DNA from: an uncultured Mediterraneibacter sp.
GTDB taxonomy: Bacteria > Bacillota > Clostridia > Lachnospirales > Lachnospiraceae
Assembly: GCA_944381495.1 (NCBI GenBank)
Contig: CALWLJ010000003.1
Coordinates: forward strand, 62,001 to 126,000
DNA length: 64,000 nt
Reading direction: 5' to 3'
Part shown: piece by piece, positions 26,077 to 37,009 of the stretch
How positions within the stretch are numbered: position 1 is the first letter of the stretch
How the letters are laid out: every line of letters starts with the position of its first letter
Notes under the pieces: generated by a model
Told to the model about the DNA's origin: nothing
The model's database searches: none
Seen by the model: only the letters and a program-made list of their open reading frames with translations
Made by a program: the position numbers and the translations under genes

Positions 26077-27501
26077 TCAGCCTTTTAAGAATTCCGAACC
26101 TTCTCTATTCTTGCAGATGGTATGTATATCCACGTGCAGTTCTTCTGCCAGGATGTTCATGGCCTTCGGCGTACAGAATCCCGCCTGGCACCGTCCCATT
26201 CCCTGGCGCACGCGCCGCTTGATCCCGTCAAGTGACACAGCGCCCGGAGTCCTGCGGATAGCATCCCGGATTTCTCCTTCGCTGATATTCTCACATCTGC
26301 AGATGATATTTCCATACTCCGGCTTTTCACGGATCAATTTTCCCCGTTCTTCCGGATCCAGCTCCGCCGCCCGGATAAATCCTTTTCTTGTTCCTTTGAA
26401 ATCAGGTTTCTTATCAGCTCCCGCCTTTGCCGCTATCATTTCCGCCGCATATTTTCCAAGTGCAGGCGCACAGGACAACCCTGGAGATTCGATTCCGGCC
26501 GCATCGAAAAATCCCTCTGCATCTTCTGCTTCTCCAATGATGAAGTCATCGTTTTCTTCATGAGCTCTCAGTCCGGCAAAGGAGGTAATCGTAAGATGAT
26601 ATGGTATCCCCTTTACGCTCTTTAAAGCCTTCTGCCGGATCTCATCCAGCCCTTCCGCTGTGGTAGCTGTGTTCTCCTTATCATCCAGATCCACTGCATT
26701 GGGTCCTACCAGGAGATTCCCATGAACCGTAGGAGTCACAAGGACGCCTTTCCCCAGTTTTCCCGGAAGCTGGAATATGGTATGGGAAACCAGACCGCCG
26801 GCTTCCTTATCCATGAGCACGTACTCGCCTCTTCTGGGAATGATCTTTATTTTATTCTCTGATACCATATTGTGGATCCGATCCGCATATACTCCTGCCG
26901 CATTTACAACATATTTTGCAGACAGATCCCCCTTTGATGTATGTACCGCATATCCTTCCCCGGTATTCTCAATACGGTCAACTGACCGGTTAAACAGGAA
27001 TTCCACTCCGTTTTCCGCCGCATTCTCCGCCAGCGCGATGGTCAGCCCGAAGGGACACACGATTCCGCCGGTTGGAGCATGCAGAGCGTACACAACTTCA
27101 TCTGAAAGAGAAGGCTCCATTTCTCTGGCTTCGTCTCCGGTTATGATCTGCAGTCCTTCCACGCCGTTTGTTTTTCCTCGCTCTAACAGCTTCTCAAGCC
27201 CCGGCTTCTCTTCCTCCGAGAAGCAGAGAACCATGGATCCGTTTCTCTTAAACGGGAAATCCAGGTCCTGGGAAAGCCTCTCCATCATCCGGTTGCCCTC
27301 TACATTCAGCTTTGCTTTCCAAGTACCGGGTACCGCATCGAATCCTGCATGCACAATGGCGCTGTTCGCCTTGGAAGTTCCGGAGCACACATCTTCCTCT
27401 TTCTCGACTACCGCGGTCCTGAGACTGTATCTTGCCAGTTCCCTGGCGATTGCGGATCCGGTAACACCTGCTCCGATGATAATCACATCATAGTCCAACA
27501 T
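26077..27501 (-). CDS. GlpA-like glycerol-3-phosphate dehydrogenase with BFD [2Fe-2S] domain
   Basis: 474 residues. FAD-binding IIGAGVTGSAIARELARYSL at residues about 6-26, then the DAO fold with TSKANSAIVHAGFDAVPGTWKAKL and GGIVCPFGLTIALAENAAENG. The C-terminal BFD-like [2Fe-2S] domain, about residues 395-445, has CRCENISEGEIRDAIRRTPG and GRCQAGFC (four Cys). This layout (DAO plus BFD, no membrane anchor) is that of LhgO/GlpA-like proteins in Firmicutes. It starts 3 bp after glpK, so it most likely oxidises the glycerol-3-phosphate made by that kinase. A 2-hydroxyglutarate oxidase role is less likely given the neighbours. Confidence 0.9.
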   Translation of the reverse strand: MLDYDVIIIGAGVTGSAIARELARYSLRTAVVEKEEDVCSGTSKANSAIVHAGFDAVPGTWKAKLNVEGNRMMERLSQDLDFPFKRNGSMVLCFSEEEKPGLEKLLERGKTNGVEGLQIITGDEAREMEPSLSDEVVYALHAPTGGIVCPFGLTIALAENAAENGVEFLFNRSVDRIENTGEGYAVHTSKGDLSAKYVVNAAGVYADRIHNMVSENKIKIIPRRGEYVLMDKEAGGLVSHTIFQLPGKLGKGVLVTPTVHGNLLVGPNAVDLDDKENTATTAEGLDEIRQKALKSVKGIPYHLTITSFAGLRAHEENDDFIIGEAEDAEGFFDAAGIESPGLSCAPALGKYAAEMIAAKAGADKKPDFKGTRKGFIRAAELDPEERGKLIREKPEYGNIICRCENISEGEIRDAIRRTPGAVSLDGIKRRVRQGMGRCQAGFCTPKAMNILAEELHVDIHTICKNREGSEFLKG

Positions 27502-27504
27502 CTT

Positions 27505-29028
<1,524 letters not shown>

Positions 29029-29056
29029 TCAATTCCAATGGTTACTGTTTTGCCGG

Positions 29057-29117
29057 GAAAGAGAAAGGAGGACATGACTCTCCTTGCCGTCCACCAGAGC
29101 CATGTCCTCCTCTTTCC
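29057..29117 (-). terminator. Hairpin between the sugar-binding-protein gene and glpK
   Basis: GGAGGACATG (29067-29076) pairs with CATGTCCTCC (29101-29110), extended across a bulge by GGAAAGA/TCTTTCC. No clean T-run follows on the minus strand, so partial termination or RNA processing between the importer genes and the glycerol operon is likely. Confidence 0.55.
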
Positions 29118-29126
29118 TGTTTCTAT

Positions 29127-30392
29127 TTAGTTGAGATCAGCCAGTGATTCTGTGATCAGTCCGTCAATGTTTTCTGTAAATTCATCTGTGGTTGTATCTC
29201 CCGCCAGTACACTTGCCAGACCGTCAACGATATCTGTCTGTACGGAATTGACCAGTGCCTGATATCCCCACTCAGCCGCCGGCTGCGGTCCTGTCGCGTT
29301 CAGTTCATCTGCAAAGATTTCAAAATATTCTGCGCCAAAGTCGTAATCCAGGCTTTCATTGCCTTTTACCTGAGAAATATAATAGTTCTCTTTGCAGTAC
29401 TGTGCATTGTTTTCCGCTGACATAATCCACTCGATAAAGTCTGCTGCTTCCTGCTCTACACCTGATCCCTGGAATGCTCCAAGCCATTTTCCTCCCGGAA
29501 CGGTAGATCTCTGAACTTCCTTCGGCAGATATGTAACGCCCCACTCGAAATCTGTGATCTGCTCTTTGTAGTTTGCGATCATCCAGCTTCCTGCAAAATG
29601 TGCTGCAACCTGACCGGTACGGAACATCTCGTTGGGATTCTCTGATCCAAGCCAGATTGACGTAGGCATAAGGCCGTTGTCATGCATTTCTTTAAACCAG
29701 TTCACAGCGGTCTTCACTTCATCTGTGTTGAAATTAGACGCTGTCAGATCTTCATTCAGAAGGCTTCCGCCCGCCTCATAGATCAGTGTGGAAAATCTCT
29801 GTGCAGACTTGTCAAAGACCATGCCGTACTGACAATCACTGTTGTCTACTACTTTCTGAAGCGCCGCTTCGAACTCGTCCCATGTCCATATCTCGTCCGG
29901 AGACTGAGGAACCTGCACGCCCGCCTGATCGAATGCCGTCTTGTTATAAATGATACCATTTGCCGTAACATCCATCGGAGCTGCGATCATCTTGTCATCA
30001 TAAATAAACTGAAGTCCGGATCCAAAGCTGTCTACAAACGCATCCGGATCAGACACATACTCTTTCAGATCGATCAGCTGATTCTGGAATGTTCCGATAT
30101 TGGTCATTCTTGCAAGCGCCGGCTGTTCTCCTGCATTGATCATGTTTTTCAGTTTGTTGTCCAGATCCGCGTAGGGAACTTCGATCAGCTCAATCTCAAT
30201 ATCTTCATGAGTCTTCATATACTCATCTGCAAGCTTCATAAAAGAATCGCCCTCATTCCCGTCGCTGAACCAGACGACATCCAGAGTTTTCTTTCCATCG
30301 CTGCTCTTTCCCCCTGAGCCTCCGGAAGAGCATCCTGCCAGAAGTCCCAGTGCCATCGCTCCTACAAGTGCACACGCCAAAACCTTTTTCAT
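29127..30392 (-). CDS. Extracellular sugar-binding lipoprotein of a CUT1 ABC importer
   Basis: 421 residues. The lipoprotein signal MKKVLACALVGAMALGLLAGC has lipobox LAGC with Cys21 as lipid anchor, followed by a Ser/Gly linker. The body is a family 1 solute-binding fold (LDVVWFSDGNEGDSFMKLADEYMKTHEDIEIELIEVPYADLDNKLKNMINAG; FRTGQVAAHFAGSWMIANY; AADFIEWIMSAENNAQYCKENYYIS). ATG at 30392 follows AAGGAGAGG. It follows the AraC gene in the same direction. The matching permeases are 5 kb upstream; no ATPase is encoded nearby. Ligand not predictable; the linked glycosidases suggest an oligosaccharide or glycoside. Confidence 0.93.
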   Translation of the reverse strand: MKKVLACALVGAMALGLLAGCSSGGSGGKSSDGKKTLDVVWFSDGNEGDSFMKLADEYMKTHEDIEIELIEVPYADLDNKLKNMINAGEQPALARMTNIGTFQNQLIDLKEYVSDPDAFVDSFGSGLQFIYDDKMIAAPMDVTANGIIYNKTAFDQAGVQVPQSPDEIWTWDEFEAALQKVVDNSDCQYGMVFDKSAQRFSTLIYEAGGSLLNEDLTASNFNTDEVKTAVNWFKEMHDNGLMPTSIWLGSENPNEMFRTGQVAAHFAGSWMIANYKEQITDFEWGVTYLPKEVQRSTVPGGKWLGAFQGSGVEQEAADFIEWIMSAENNAQYCKENYYISQVKGNESLDYDFGAEYFEIFADELNATGPQPAAEWGYQALVNSVQTDIVDGLASVLAGDTTTDEFTENIDGLITESLADLN

Positions 30393-30487
30393 AATCTTAC
30401 CTCTCCTTTCTGTTATATAAAATTCTTAACTTGTATATAATTATATCGGTCGTTTCGCATAATAACTCGGCTTTTTTTTCGAAAAAA

Positions 30488-31393
30488 TTATGCATTTTTG
30501 CTATTCTTTTCCTTTGCATACTGTTTTGGTGTTATTCCGGTATTTTTCTTAAATACAGAAATAAAATGACTGTCACTCTTATAAGAGAGCTGCAGAGCCA
30601 CATCCGTAACAGACATACCGTTCATCAACATTTTTTTCGCCGCACTGATTTTCTGATTTGTAATATACTGTGTCAGCGTAAATCCTGTCTCCGTTTTGAA
30701 ATAATGGCTGAGATAATATCGGTTTATATAAAACCGATCGGCAATTTCATCCAGATTCAGCCGTTCTTCTACGTGTTCTGCAATATACTTTTTTATCTGT
30801 TCCGTTCGTTCCCGGTAAGAAAAGGAAGATTCTTCATTTACCTTTTCCCCCTCCGGCTCTTTTATGTTCTCCTTCTTTTTGCCATAAAATTCCCCGCACA
30901 TTGAGTCAAGCATATTCAGCAGTTCGATCAGTTTCAGCTTCAGCTGAAGCTGGTTATGTCTGTCACCCGCGTCCTTTGATATCTCCTGCTCGATCGCAGC
31001 CAGCATTTCTTCCGTGCGTTCCAGATTGCGGTCTGTCAGATGAAGCCTGCGGGCTCCGTCTCCCGGCTGCGGTTCAAAGAGCAGCAGCAGATCATAATCC
31101 AGTGTGTCCGATATTTGTTTAATTATCTCGGGATCAAACATAAGTACATATCTTTCATATGCCATTCCCCTCTGCCCGATCGTACGGTGGTATTCTTTGT
31201 TGTTGATAAAGAATATATCTCCTTTTCCGACTTCGAATATCCGGTTGCCGATTTCCAGTTTAGCGCCTTCGCTCATAAACATAATAATCTCATACTGTTT
31301 GTGGAAATGCAGACCAGACATCTCCCAGCCCTGAGTCGATCCATGAAAGTAATAAAGTGAGTCAAAATCTTCAAAGAATATCTTCTTTTTCAT
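30488..31393 (-). CDS. AraC-family regulator with N-terminal cupin
   Basis: 301 residues. The N-terminal cupin (about 20-95: GSTQGWEMSGLHFHKQYEIIMFMSEGAKLEIGNRIFEVGKGDIFFINNKEYHRT) probably senses a sugar. A linker follows, then the C-terminal AraC double HTH (about 195-295: IKKYIAEHVEERLNLDEIADRFYINRYYLSHYFKTETGFTLTQYITNQKISAAKKMLMNGMSVTDVALQLSYKSDSHFISVFKKNTGITPKQYAKEK). It is encoded inside the importer operon, between the GH105-like and binding-protein genes, so it is the obvious local regulator (inference). The 95-bp gap to the binding-protein gene has a good TATAAT (minus strand, near 30444) without a -35, fitting an activator-dependent promoter. Confidence 0.92.
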   Translation of the reverse strand: MKKKIFFEDFDSLYYFHGSTQGWEMSGLHFHKQYEIIMFMSEGAKLEIGNRIFEVGKGDIFFINNKEYHRTIGQRGMAYERYVLMFDPEIIKQISDTLDYDLLLLFEPQPGDGARRLHLTDRNLERTEEMLAAIEQEISKDAGDRHNQLQLKLKLIELLNMLDSMCGEFYGKKKENIKEPEGEKVNEESSFSYRERTEQIKKYIAEHVEERLNLDEIADRFYINRYYLSHYFKTETGFTLTQYITNQKISAAKKMLMNGMSVTDVALQLSYKSDSHFISVFKKNTGITPKQYAKEKNSKNA

Positions 31394-31403
31394 GCGTAAT
31401 TAT

Positions 31404-32489
31404 TCACCTTTCCGTTACATACAGCATTGCCTCCTGTAATGCCATGATCATCATTGCCTGTCCATACGTCATAGGACAGCATCTGATATTTTTGTAAAAT
31501 GCCGTATCCTCTCCGATGGGCGTCCCGTATGAAACGTTAAGGACTGTTCCATCTTTGTCAATATAATCCATTATCCCCCCCAGTGCCTTTTCAACCAGTC
31601 CGCTGTATTCCTCTTTATCCAGTACTCCCGTACGGATCCCGTGCAGGATCCCGCAGAGGAATCCTGCACTTGCAGATATCTCAATGTAGGAATCACTGTC
31701 ATTGATCACTGTATGCCATAGACCGTTTTCGGAATCTGCGTATTTTTTCAGTGCTTTCACCTGATTCTTATATACGGTCAGAAGGTACCTTCTGATACAC
31801 GGATCAACATCCACCATTTCCAGATAATCAAGCACCGCAACTGTATACCAGCTGTTTCCGCGCCCCCACATGATCCTGCCGTAGTTGTCATTTCGGATGA
31901 AGCTGAATCCATGATAGAAGAGTCCTTCTTCTTTATTCAGCAGATATTTGATATGACTCAGCATCTGATAATTCGCTTCATCGACCATCTCCTGCTTTTT
32001 CAGAAGATACCCTGCCCTGGCAAGGAACAGGACCGCCATAAACAGTGTGTCAATAAGTATTTCTCCTGTATTCGGATCCTTCGTTATCATATGTTGAAAG
32101 CATCCGTCCCCGGTCTTGATTAGTCCATCGCTGCTCATCACCCAGGCTGCCCAGTCTTCGATCTGACGCCGGTAATCTTCCCTCCCCGTCATCTCATATA
32201 AATATGTCAGGGTCAGCATAGGAGCAGTTGTATTGACATTTTGCTCAACAATCCCCTCCCGCAGCCGGTCATCATACCATTTTATAAGGAAATGGAGAAT
32301 CTCTTCATCTTTTGTCTCCAGATAATACTTATAGAGACCGTACAGTCCGACACCCTGGGGCCACTCCCAGCAGTCAATATCGATCAGGCTGACCGGGAAT
32401 TGCTCTTCTACTCCTTCATTTTTCATCCCTTTCATACGCTCTGTTACAAGGCGCAGCTTTTCCTCATATTTTGCTCTGTCTGATCCCAC
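31404..32489 (-). CDS. GH88/GH105-type unsaturated glycuronyl hydrolase
   Basis: 361 residues, (alpha/alpha)6-barrel enzyme that removes unsaturated uronic acids left by polysaccharide lyases (family knowledge). Visible: DIDCWEWPQGVGLYGLYKYY, the family-typical WGRGNSWYTVAVLDYLEMV, EISASAGFLCGILHGIR and CCPMTYGQAMMIMALQEAM. No signal peptide, so cytoplasmic. The start is GTG at 32489, 5 bp after the stop of the 838-residue gene, with AAGGAA upstream. YteR-like rhamnogalacturonyl hydrolases are the best-known relatives. Because GH88 and GH105 share folds, the exact family is open. Confidence 0.85.
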   Translation of the reverse strand: MGSDRAKYEEKLRLVTERMKGMKNEGVEEQFPVSLIDIDCWEWPQGVGLYGLYKYYLETKDEEILHFLIKWYDDRLREGIVEQNVNTTAPMLTLTYLYEMTGREDYRRQIEDWAAWVMSSDGLIKTGDGCFQHMITKDPNTGEILIDTLFMAVLFLARAGYLLKKQEMVDEANYQMLSHIKYLLNKEEGLFYHGFSFIRNDNYGRIMWGRGNSWYTVAVLDYLEMVDVDPCIRRYLLTVYKNQVKALKKYADSENGLWHTVINDSDSYIEISASAGFLCGILHGIRTGVLDKEEYSGLVEKALGGIMDYIDKDGTVLNVSYGTPIGEDTAFYKNIRCCPMTYGQAMMIMALQEAMLYVTER

Positions 32490-32494
32490 TGTTT

Positions 32495-35011
32495 TCAGTT
32501 CCTTTCCAATGTAATTTTTCCTCCGGTCCCCAGAGGATAATCGTATTTGTCCTTTCCGTTTACACGGAATGTCATATCATATCCGATCCGGAATTCTGTC
32601 TCGCCGTCTTTTACTGTTACTCCGCTTTCGTCTTTCTCGATACCGATAGCCCTTATTTCCTCGAGGAAGGAGTCTGTATCGTTTTGCTCCTGACAGCTCT
32701 TTACTTTTAATACCCAGACATTCATACGCCCGGGACTGACAAATTCCCGGTAGGTGCAGGGACCGTCCTTCACCATTTTCAGTCCGTTCATTGCCTTCAG
32801 CCCGATATATCCTCCGTCTTTACTCAATGCGATCGTGTTTTCCACACCCCTGTACTCCTGAAATTCATTTAACGGAACATATGCATGGGTATAATCGATC
32901 CTGTTTTCTTCTGATATCCTGTAAATAAGTATCGCAGTATTCCTATACTGCACCGCCAGCGGCAGTTCACCGTTTCCAGCCCAGTAATTCGGTCTCCCGC
33001 TTCCGTAGGGATGAACTTCTCCCGGATGATTGACAAATATCTGAGCCGTCTCATCTATGGTCGCCTGGACAATATGTTCCTGGTATCCTTTTCGGAACGG
33101 GTTATACATCACAGCGGTAGAGAGAAGCACGTCTTTGTTTTTATACAGATACAGATTTACATGCTGTTCAAATCCCTGTGTGTTTTCATGGATCAGAGTT
33201 TCCCCTTCTTCAAGGAAAACATATTTCTTGTATTCAGAAGGCGGCGCATAGTCTCCTACGGCAACCGCACTGCTTCCGACCGCATCTCTTGTCAGGAATC
33301 CGGCATTGTAAAACAAATAAAGCAGGGAAGTTGTTCCGGCATTATAATTGCCTTTCAGCTCTTTCTCATAAGTTCTTCCGAAACTTGTCATGACAGCCCC
33401 TTTATGAGCGTTTACTGCAACACTGAAGGCAACCATATTCAGAGCTTTTTCCGCCATTTCATGCAAGCGTTCTGCCTTATCCGTAAGATTGTACAGAGTA
33501 GCAAGTCCAAGAACATCAATCGGAATATAGGCATTGGAATTCCACTCGGTTATAAATTCATTGAAAAATCCCTCGAACCATTCCTCAAGCAGTTCTCTGC
33601 CTCTCTTTTCAACTTCTTCTCCTGTCTTGCCGCTGTTTGTAAACAATCTCTCCGGGAAAGTACGTCCTGCCAGAAACTGGCAGAGGTGGAACAGCAGAGC
33701 ATGATTCTCGCTGAAGAACCACATCACATCATCTCCCGGTTCATCGATCCAGTACCGGTAATTTACCGCAGCATCCTCTATTACATCCTTGATTTTCTCT
33801 GACAGCTGATCCCGGTATGTAATATAAATATAAAGGATCATGGTAAAATGGAAATCCGAACAATCCTGCCGGGCATTCACTCCCTGGATCTCATCAAGTA
33901 TGATTTTCTCTGCCTTTTCCTGGTCAGTCCCGAGTGTAAAATAGGCTGCTGCTTTGTATACATTATCTACACCATACTGTGTCATCATACTGAGGAGCTT
34001 GTTCTTTCTCGTCTGTAGATCATCCGATCCCGGTTCCAGGAATTCCTTCCAAACCAGCTGATTGCCGATCTTCCTGCGGATGCGCACAGGTCCGGATTCA
34101 AATCCGAACAGGAAATAATAATATCCGGGAAGGTAGTCATCCGAAGAGAAAAGTTCTGCTTCTCTCTGATTCACCTGCAGATGATAGTATCTGGTATTTT
34201 CCAGACTCTCCTGATCCTGCATCTTTTCGATAAATTCTCCCGGAGAAATCAGGCAGCTGAGTGTATCCTTCTGTATCAGGTGAGGCGGCAGCACAAGTGT
34301 GACCGGCTCACTGATATAGGATTCTTTCTCAAAAAAGATATGGTCCAAAATTGCTTCATACCTCGCAATATCAGATATATCAGCCTCGTCCGGAACTTTG
34401 AGGACCATCTTCATCTCCTGTCCTCCTGTGTACCGGATACGGAAATAATAATCTGTATCTCTCTCCGCCAGATCATCCAGACAGAATACCAGCTGGTTGT
34501 CGCCGCTTCTGAGCGGGATGTCAAAACTGGTATGTTTTACCATATTTCTTGTAAACGGAATATAATCGGTTATAAAATCCCCATTATTCCATACAGTGAC
34601 TCCGCCGCATGTTTCCGCCTCAAAGGACGCATTTTCATCTGCCGGAACTGTCAGAGTAACCGTACAATATGTACGCAGATAAGTCGGACACGAATAGAAC
34701 CCTGAATCCTCATATCCGATATTACCAAACGGGAAATACACTTCTGCCTTTCTCTTCTGTCCCCAGATCTCTAATTCTTCACCGGGAAGCAGACCGCAGA
34801 TATCCATATAATCCGGAACCTGGTCTCTCCTCTTATCTATGAATTCCTTTCTGCATGGATTTTCATGAATTGAAAACCCTTTTTTCAGCCATTCATTTAC
34901 TCTTCCTTTCAGTATGGCTTTCTTAAACTTCTGAGGCTGCGTAAAAACTCCCGTTGTAATAAAACGGTTGATATACCCCTCTTTTGCCACATCATATTCA
35001 AGTTTTTTCAC
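32495..35011 (-). CDS. Large protein of unknown family, likely carbohydrate-active
   Basis: 838 residues, no signal peptide. I do not recognise the family. The first 230 residues are beta-rich, with carbohydrate-binding or jelly-roll-like phrases (TYLRTYCTVTLTVPADENASFEAETCGGVTVWNNGDF). Residues about 310-600 are helical with alternating aromatic and acidic motifs (WIDEPGDDVMWFFSENHALLFHLCQFLAGRTFPERLF; EWNSNAYIPIDVLGLATLYNL), the look of an (alpha/alpha) toroid. The last 230 residues are beta-rich again. This beta-alpha-beta order resembles lyases or hydrolases with an (alpha/alpha) toroid. It sits 34 bp after the permease genes and 5 bp before the GH105-like gene. A lyase feeding GH105 would be logical, but this is inference. 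Confidence 0.75.
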   Translation of the reverse strand: MKKLEYDVAKEGYINRFITTGVFTQPQKFKKAILKGRVNEWLKKGFSIHENPCRKEFIDKRRDQVPDYMDICGLLPGEELEIWGQKRKAEVYFPFGNIGYEDSGFYSCPTYLRTYCTVTLTVPADENASFEAETCGGVTVWNNGDFITDYIPFTRNMVKHTSFDIPLRSGDNQLVFCLDDLAERDTDYYFRIRYTGGQEMKMVLKVPDEADISDIARYEAILDHIFFEKESYISEPVTLVLPPHLIQKDTLSCLISPGEFIEKMQDQESLENTRYYHLQVNQREAELFSSDDYLPGYYYFLFGFESGPVRIRRKIGNQLVWKEFLEPGSDDLQTRKNKLLSMMTQYGVDNVYKAAAYFTLGTDQEKAEKIILDEIQGVNARQDCSDFHFTMILYIYITYRDQLSEKIKDVIEDAAVNYRYWIDEPGDDVMWFFSENHALLFHLCQFLAGRTFPERLFTNSGKTGEEVEKRGRELLEEWFEGFFNEFITEWNSNAYIPIDVLGLATLYNLTDKAERLHEMAEKALNMVAFSVAVNAHKGAVMTSFGRTYEKELKGNYNAGTTSLLYLFYNAGFLTRDAVGSSAVAVGDYAPPSEYKKYVFLEEGETLIHENTQGFEQHVNLYLYKNKDVLLSTAVMYNPFRKGYQEHIVQATIDETAQIFVNHPGEVHPYGSGRPNYWAGNGELPLAVQYRNTAILIYRISEENRIDYTHAYVPLNEFQEYRGVENTIALSKDGGYIGLKAMNGLKMVKDGPCTYREFVSPGRMNVWVLKVKSCQEQNDTDSFLEEIRAIGIEKDESGVTVKDGETEFRIGYDMTFRVNGKDKYDYPLGTGGKITLERN

Positions 35012-35045
35012 GGTAATCTCCTTTCACTACAGCTGAATTATTTTT

Positions 35046-35876
35046 TTATCCTTTCACTCCGCCTGCAGTCATTCCGCCGATGATATGCTTCTGGAACATC
35101 AGGAACACGATCAATACCGGAATCATAGAAATCACGGACATTGCCAGAAGACTGTTCCAGTCCACAGAATACTCTCCTGAGAAGTTCGCCAGCGCCAGCT
35201 GCAGGGTATACTGAGCTTTATCATTTATAACAAGTTTCGGCCACAGGTAGTCGTTCCATCTCCACATAAATGAGAAAATACAAAGGACCGCAATAACCGG
35301 TTTTGCAATCGGAAGCATAACTCGCAGGAATATCTTAAGTTCTGACGCTCCGTCAATTCTTGCAGCTTCCATCAGTTCCGTAGGAATCGGCACATAATAC
35401 TGTCTTACAAGAAATACTGCCGTAGGCGACGCCACTGCCGGTATGATCAGTCCCCACAGACTGTTATACATATGTGTAGCAACGATCACCTTGAACACAG
35501 GGATCATGATAACTTCCAGAGGAATCATCAATGTAGCCATAACAAGCGCAAACAGCAGCTTCTTAAAACGGAAATCATATTTTGCAAAGACATATCCTGC
35601 CATAACGTTCACGATAACTGTCAGGATCGTAGCCACGATGCTGACAAATACAGTGTTTACAAAATACTGTACGAAATCGCCTTCTTCAAGTGCCAGGAGA
35701 TAGTTGTCCACCGTCGGATGTTCTCCGAGCAGAGAGGGCGGCCATGCAAAGAGTTCGCCTGCTGTTTTGAAAGATGAAAATACGATCCATACGATCGGCA
35801 GCAGAAATACAAGCGCGAAAAACACCAGCAAAATATAAATAATAACTTTTCCACTTACTTTATTTTTAGTTTTCAC
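35046..35876 (-). CDS. CUT1 ABC sugar permease, MalG type
   Basis: 276 residues, six membrane segments (first at about 11-33, IIYILLVFFALVFLLPIVWIVFSSF). The EAA loop EAARIDGASELKIFLRVMLPIAKPVIAVL, which docks to the ATPase, is at about 175-205. The C-terminus FLMFQKHIIGGMTAGGVKG is the usual MalG-like end. Its start overlaps the stop of the upstream permease by 11 bp. No ATPase gene is adjacent, so an external MsmK-type ATPase is needed. Confidence 0.94.
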   Translation of the reverse strand: MKTKNKVSGKVIIYILLVFFALVFLLPIVWIVFSSFKTAGELFAWPPSLLGEHPTVDNYLLALEEGDFVQYFVNTVFVSIVATILTVIVNVMAGYVFAKYDFRFKKLLFALVMATLMIPLEVIMIPVFKVIVATHMYNSLWGLIIPAVASPTAVFLVRQYYVPIPTELMEAARIDGASELKIFLRVMLPIAKPVIAVLCIFSFMWRWNDYLWPKLVINDKAQYTLQLALANFSGEYSVDWNSLLAMSVISMIPVLIVFLMFQKHIIGGMTAGGVKG

Positions 35877-36738
35877 CCTCGCTACCTCCTTTATTTAATT
35901 TAAACTGTACCGAAGTCAGAACTGCAAGTACGACGAAAAGGACCATTGTCATTGCACAGGCATATCCCATCTGACTCTTCTCGAAACCGGTCTCCTGAAT
36001 GATCTGTACCATAAACTTGGTTGCTCCTGCCGGTCCTCCATCCGTCAAAGCCACAACGAGAGGATAGGTCTTGATCACGGTAACTGTAGACAACACAAGT
36101 ACAAGAAGGCTTGTTGCTTTCAGAAGCGGAAGCGTAATGTACCAGAACTGCTGCCAGAATCCGGCTCCGTCAATTTCTGACGCTTCGTAGTAGTCCTGGG
36201 AGATCGCTTTGATTCCTGCCACAAACATAACCATGTAGTATCCGGCCATACTCCATACTGTTACAAAAATAATCACTCCCATAGCTGCCGTGGGATTGGT
36301 CAGCCAGGAGATCTTTTCCCCTCCGAACAGGGAGATGATATAGTTGATCACACCAAATTCTCCCAGAAGGAATCTCCATGACAGACCTACAACGATGGAT
36401 GAGATCATGGTCGGCCAGTAAAAAATCGCACGGAACAGATTGCTGCCCTTGATCGCTCTCGTAAGCAGAAGAGCAAGCCCGAGAGCCGCTACATAGATTC
36501 CCGGTACCGAGAGCACTGTGAACACCATGGTCTTTATAAATGACCTCCAGAAATCACCATCTCCTGCGAGTTTGATATAATTATCAAAGAGAACAAACTC
36601 CTGTGCATTGATTCCATCCCACTTTGTAAATGAAATCCAGAGTCCGTTCAGCGCCGGGTAAAACAGGAACACGCCGAAAATCACGATCATCGGCAGCAGC
36701 ATCAGATAGGGAAATACTTTTCTTTCTAAACTCTTCAT
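35866..36738 (-). CDS. CUT1 ABC sugar permease, MalF type
   Basis: 290 residues from ATG at 36738 (MKSLERKVFPYLMLLPMIVIFGVFLF), chosen because AAAGGAGG lies 7 nt upstream; the frame extends 21 codons further without a site. Six membrane segments. The EAA loop is EASEIDGAGFWQQFWYITLPLLKATSLL. It is the first gene of the minus-strand importer operon and divergent from the second GH31 gene, with 271 bp between the starts. Confidence 0.94.
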   Translation of the reverse strand: MKSLERKVFPYLMLLPMIVIFGVFLFYPALNGLWISFTKWDGINAQEFVLFDNYIKLAGDGDFWRSFIKTMVFTVLSVPGIYVAALGLALLLTRAIKGSNLFRAIFYWPTMISSIVVGLSWRFLLGEFGVINYIISLFGGEKISWLTNPTAAMGVIIFVTVWSMAGYYMVMFVAGIKAISQDYYEASEIDGAGFWQQFWYITLPLLKATSLLVLVLSTVTVIKTYPLVVALTDGGPAGATKFMVQIIQETGFEKSQMGYACAMTMVLFVVLAVLTSVQFKLNKGGSEGEN

Positions 36739-37009
36739 TCCACATCCTCCTTTTTTTACAGATCTTGTTTTAATACATCTTAACATATCCGCTCTTTTCA
36801 ATTTTGCGTTTTATTGTGCTTTTTTGCCATTTTATTGCTGTATGCCAGTCTTAAAATAGTATATTTTTATCATTTTTATTTTACAATTTTCTATATTTAT
36901 AAAAATAAAGGCAATTTTCCATAGTTTTTTGCCAAAATACCGTTAGACATTTGTTATATATTTACCATATAATTTTTTCAGAAATATTATTTTATAAGGA
37001 GGACTGTTT
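36739..37009. promoter_or_regulatory. AT-rich divergent control region between importer and GH31/esterase operons
   Basis: No gene. The decamer TTTTTTGCCA occurs at 36820-36829 and 36925-36934, 105 bp apart, both on the plus strand, and could be AraC-family sites. TATAAT near 36967-36972 precedes the GH31 gene, with TTAGAC 19 bp upstream, a weak promoter. On the minus strand TTGAAA near 36800 is the only -35 candidate. Confidence 0.4.

Noticed and set aside
29029-29103. 24-codon ORF (MALVDGKESHVLLSL...) in the gap before glpK
   Set aside because: It lies inside the hairpin, its SD spacing is too short, and no conservation can be judged.
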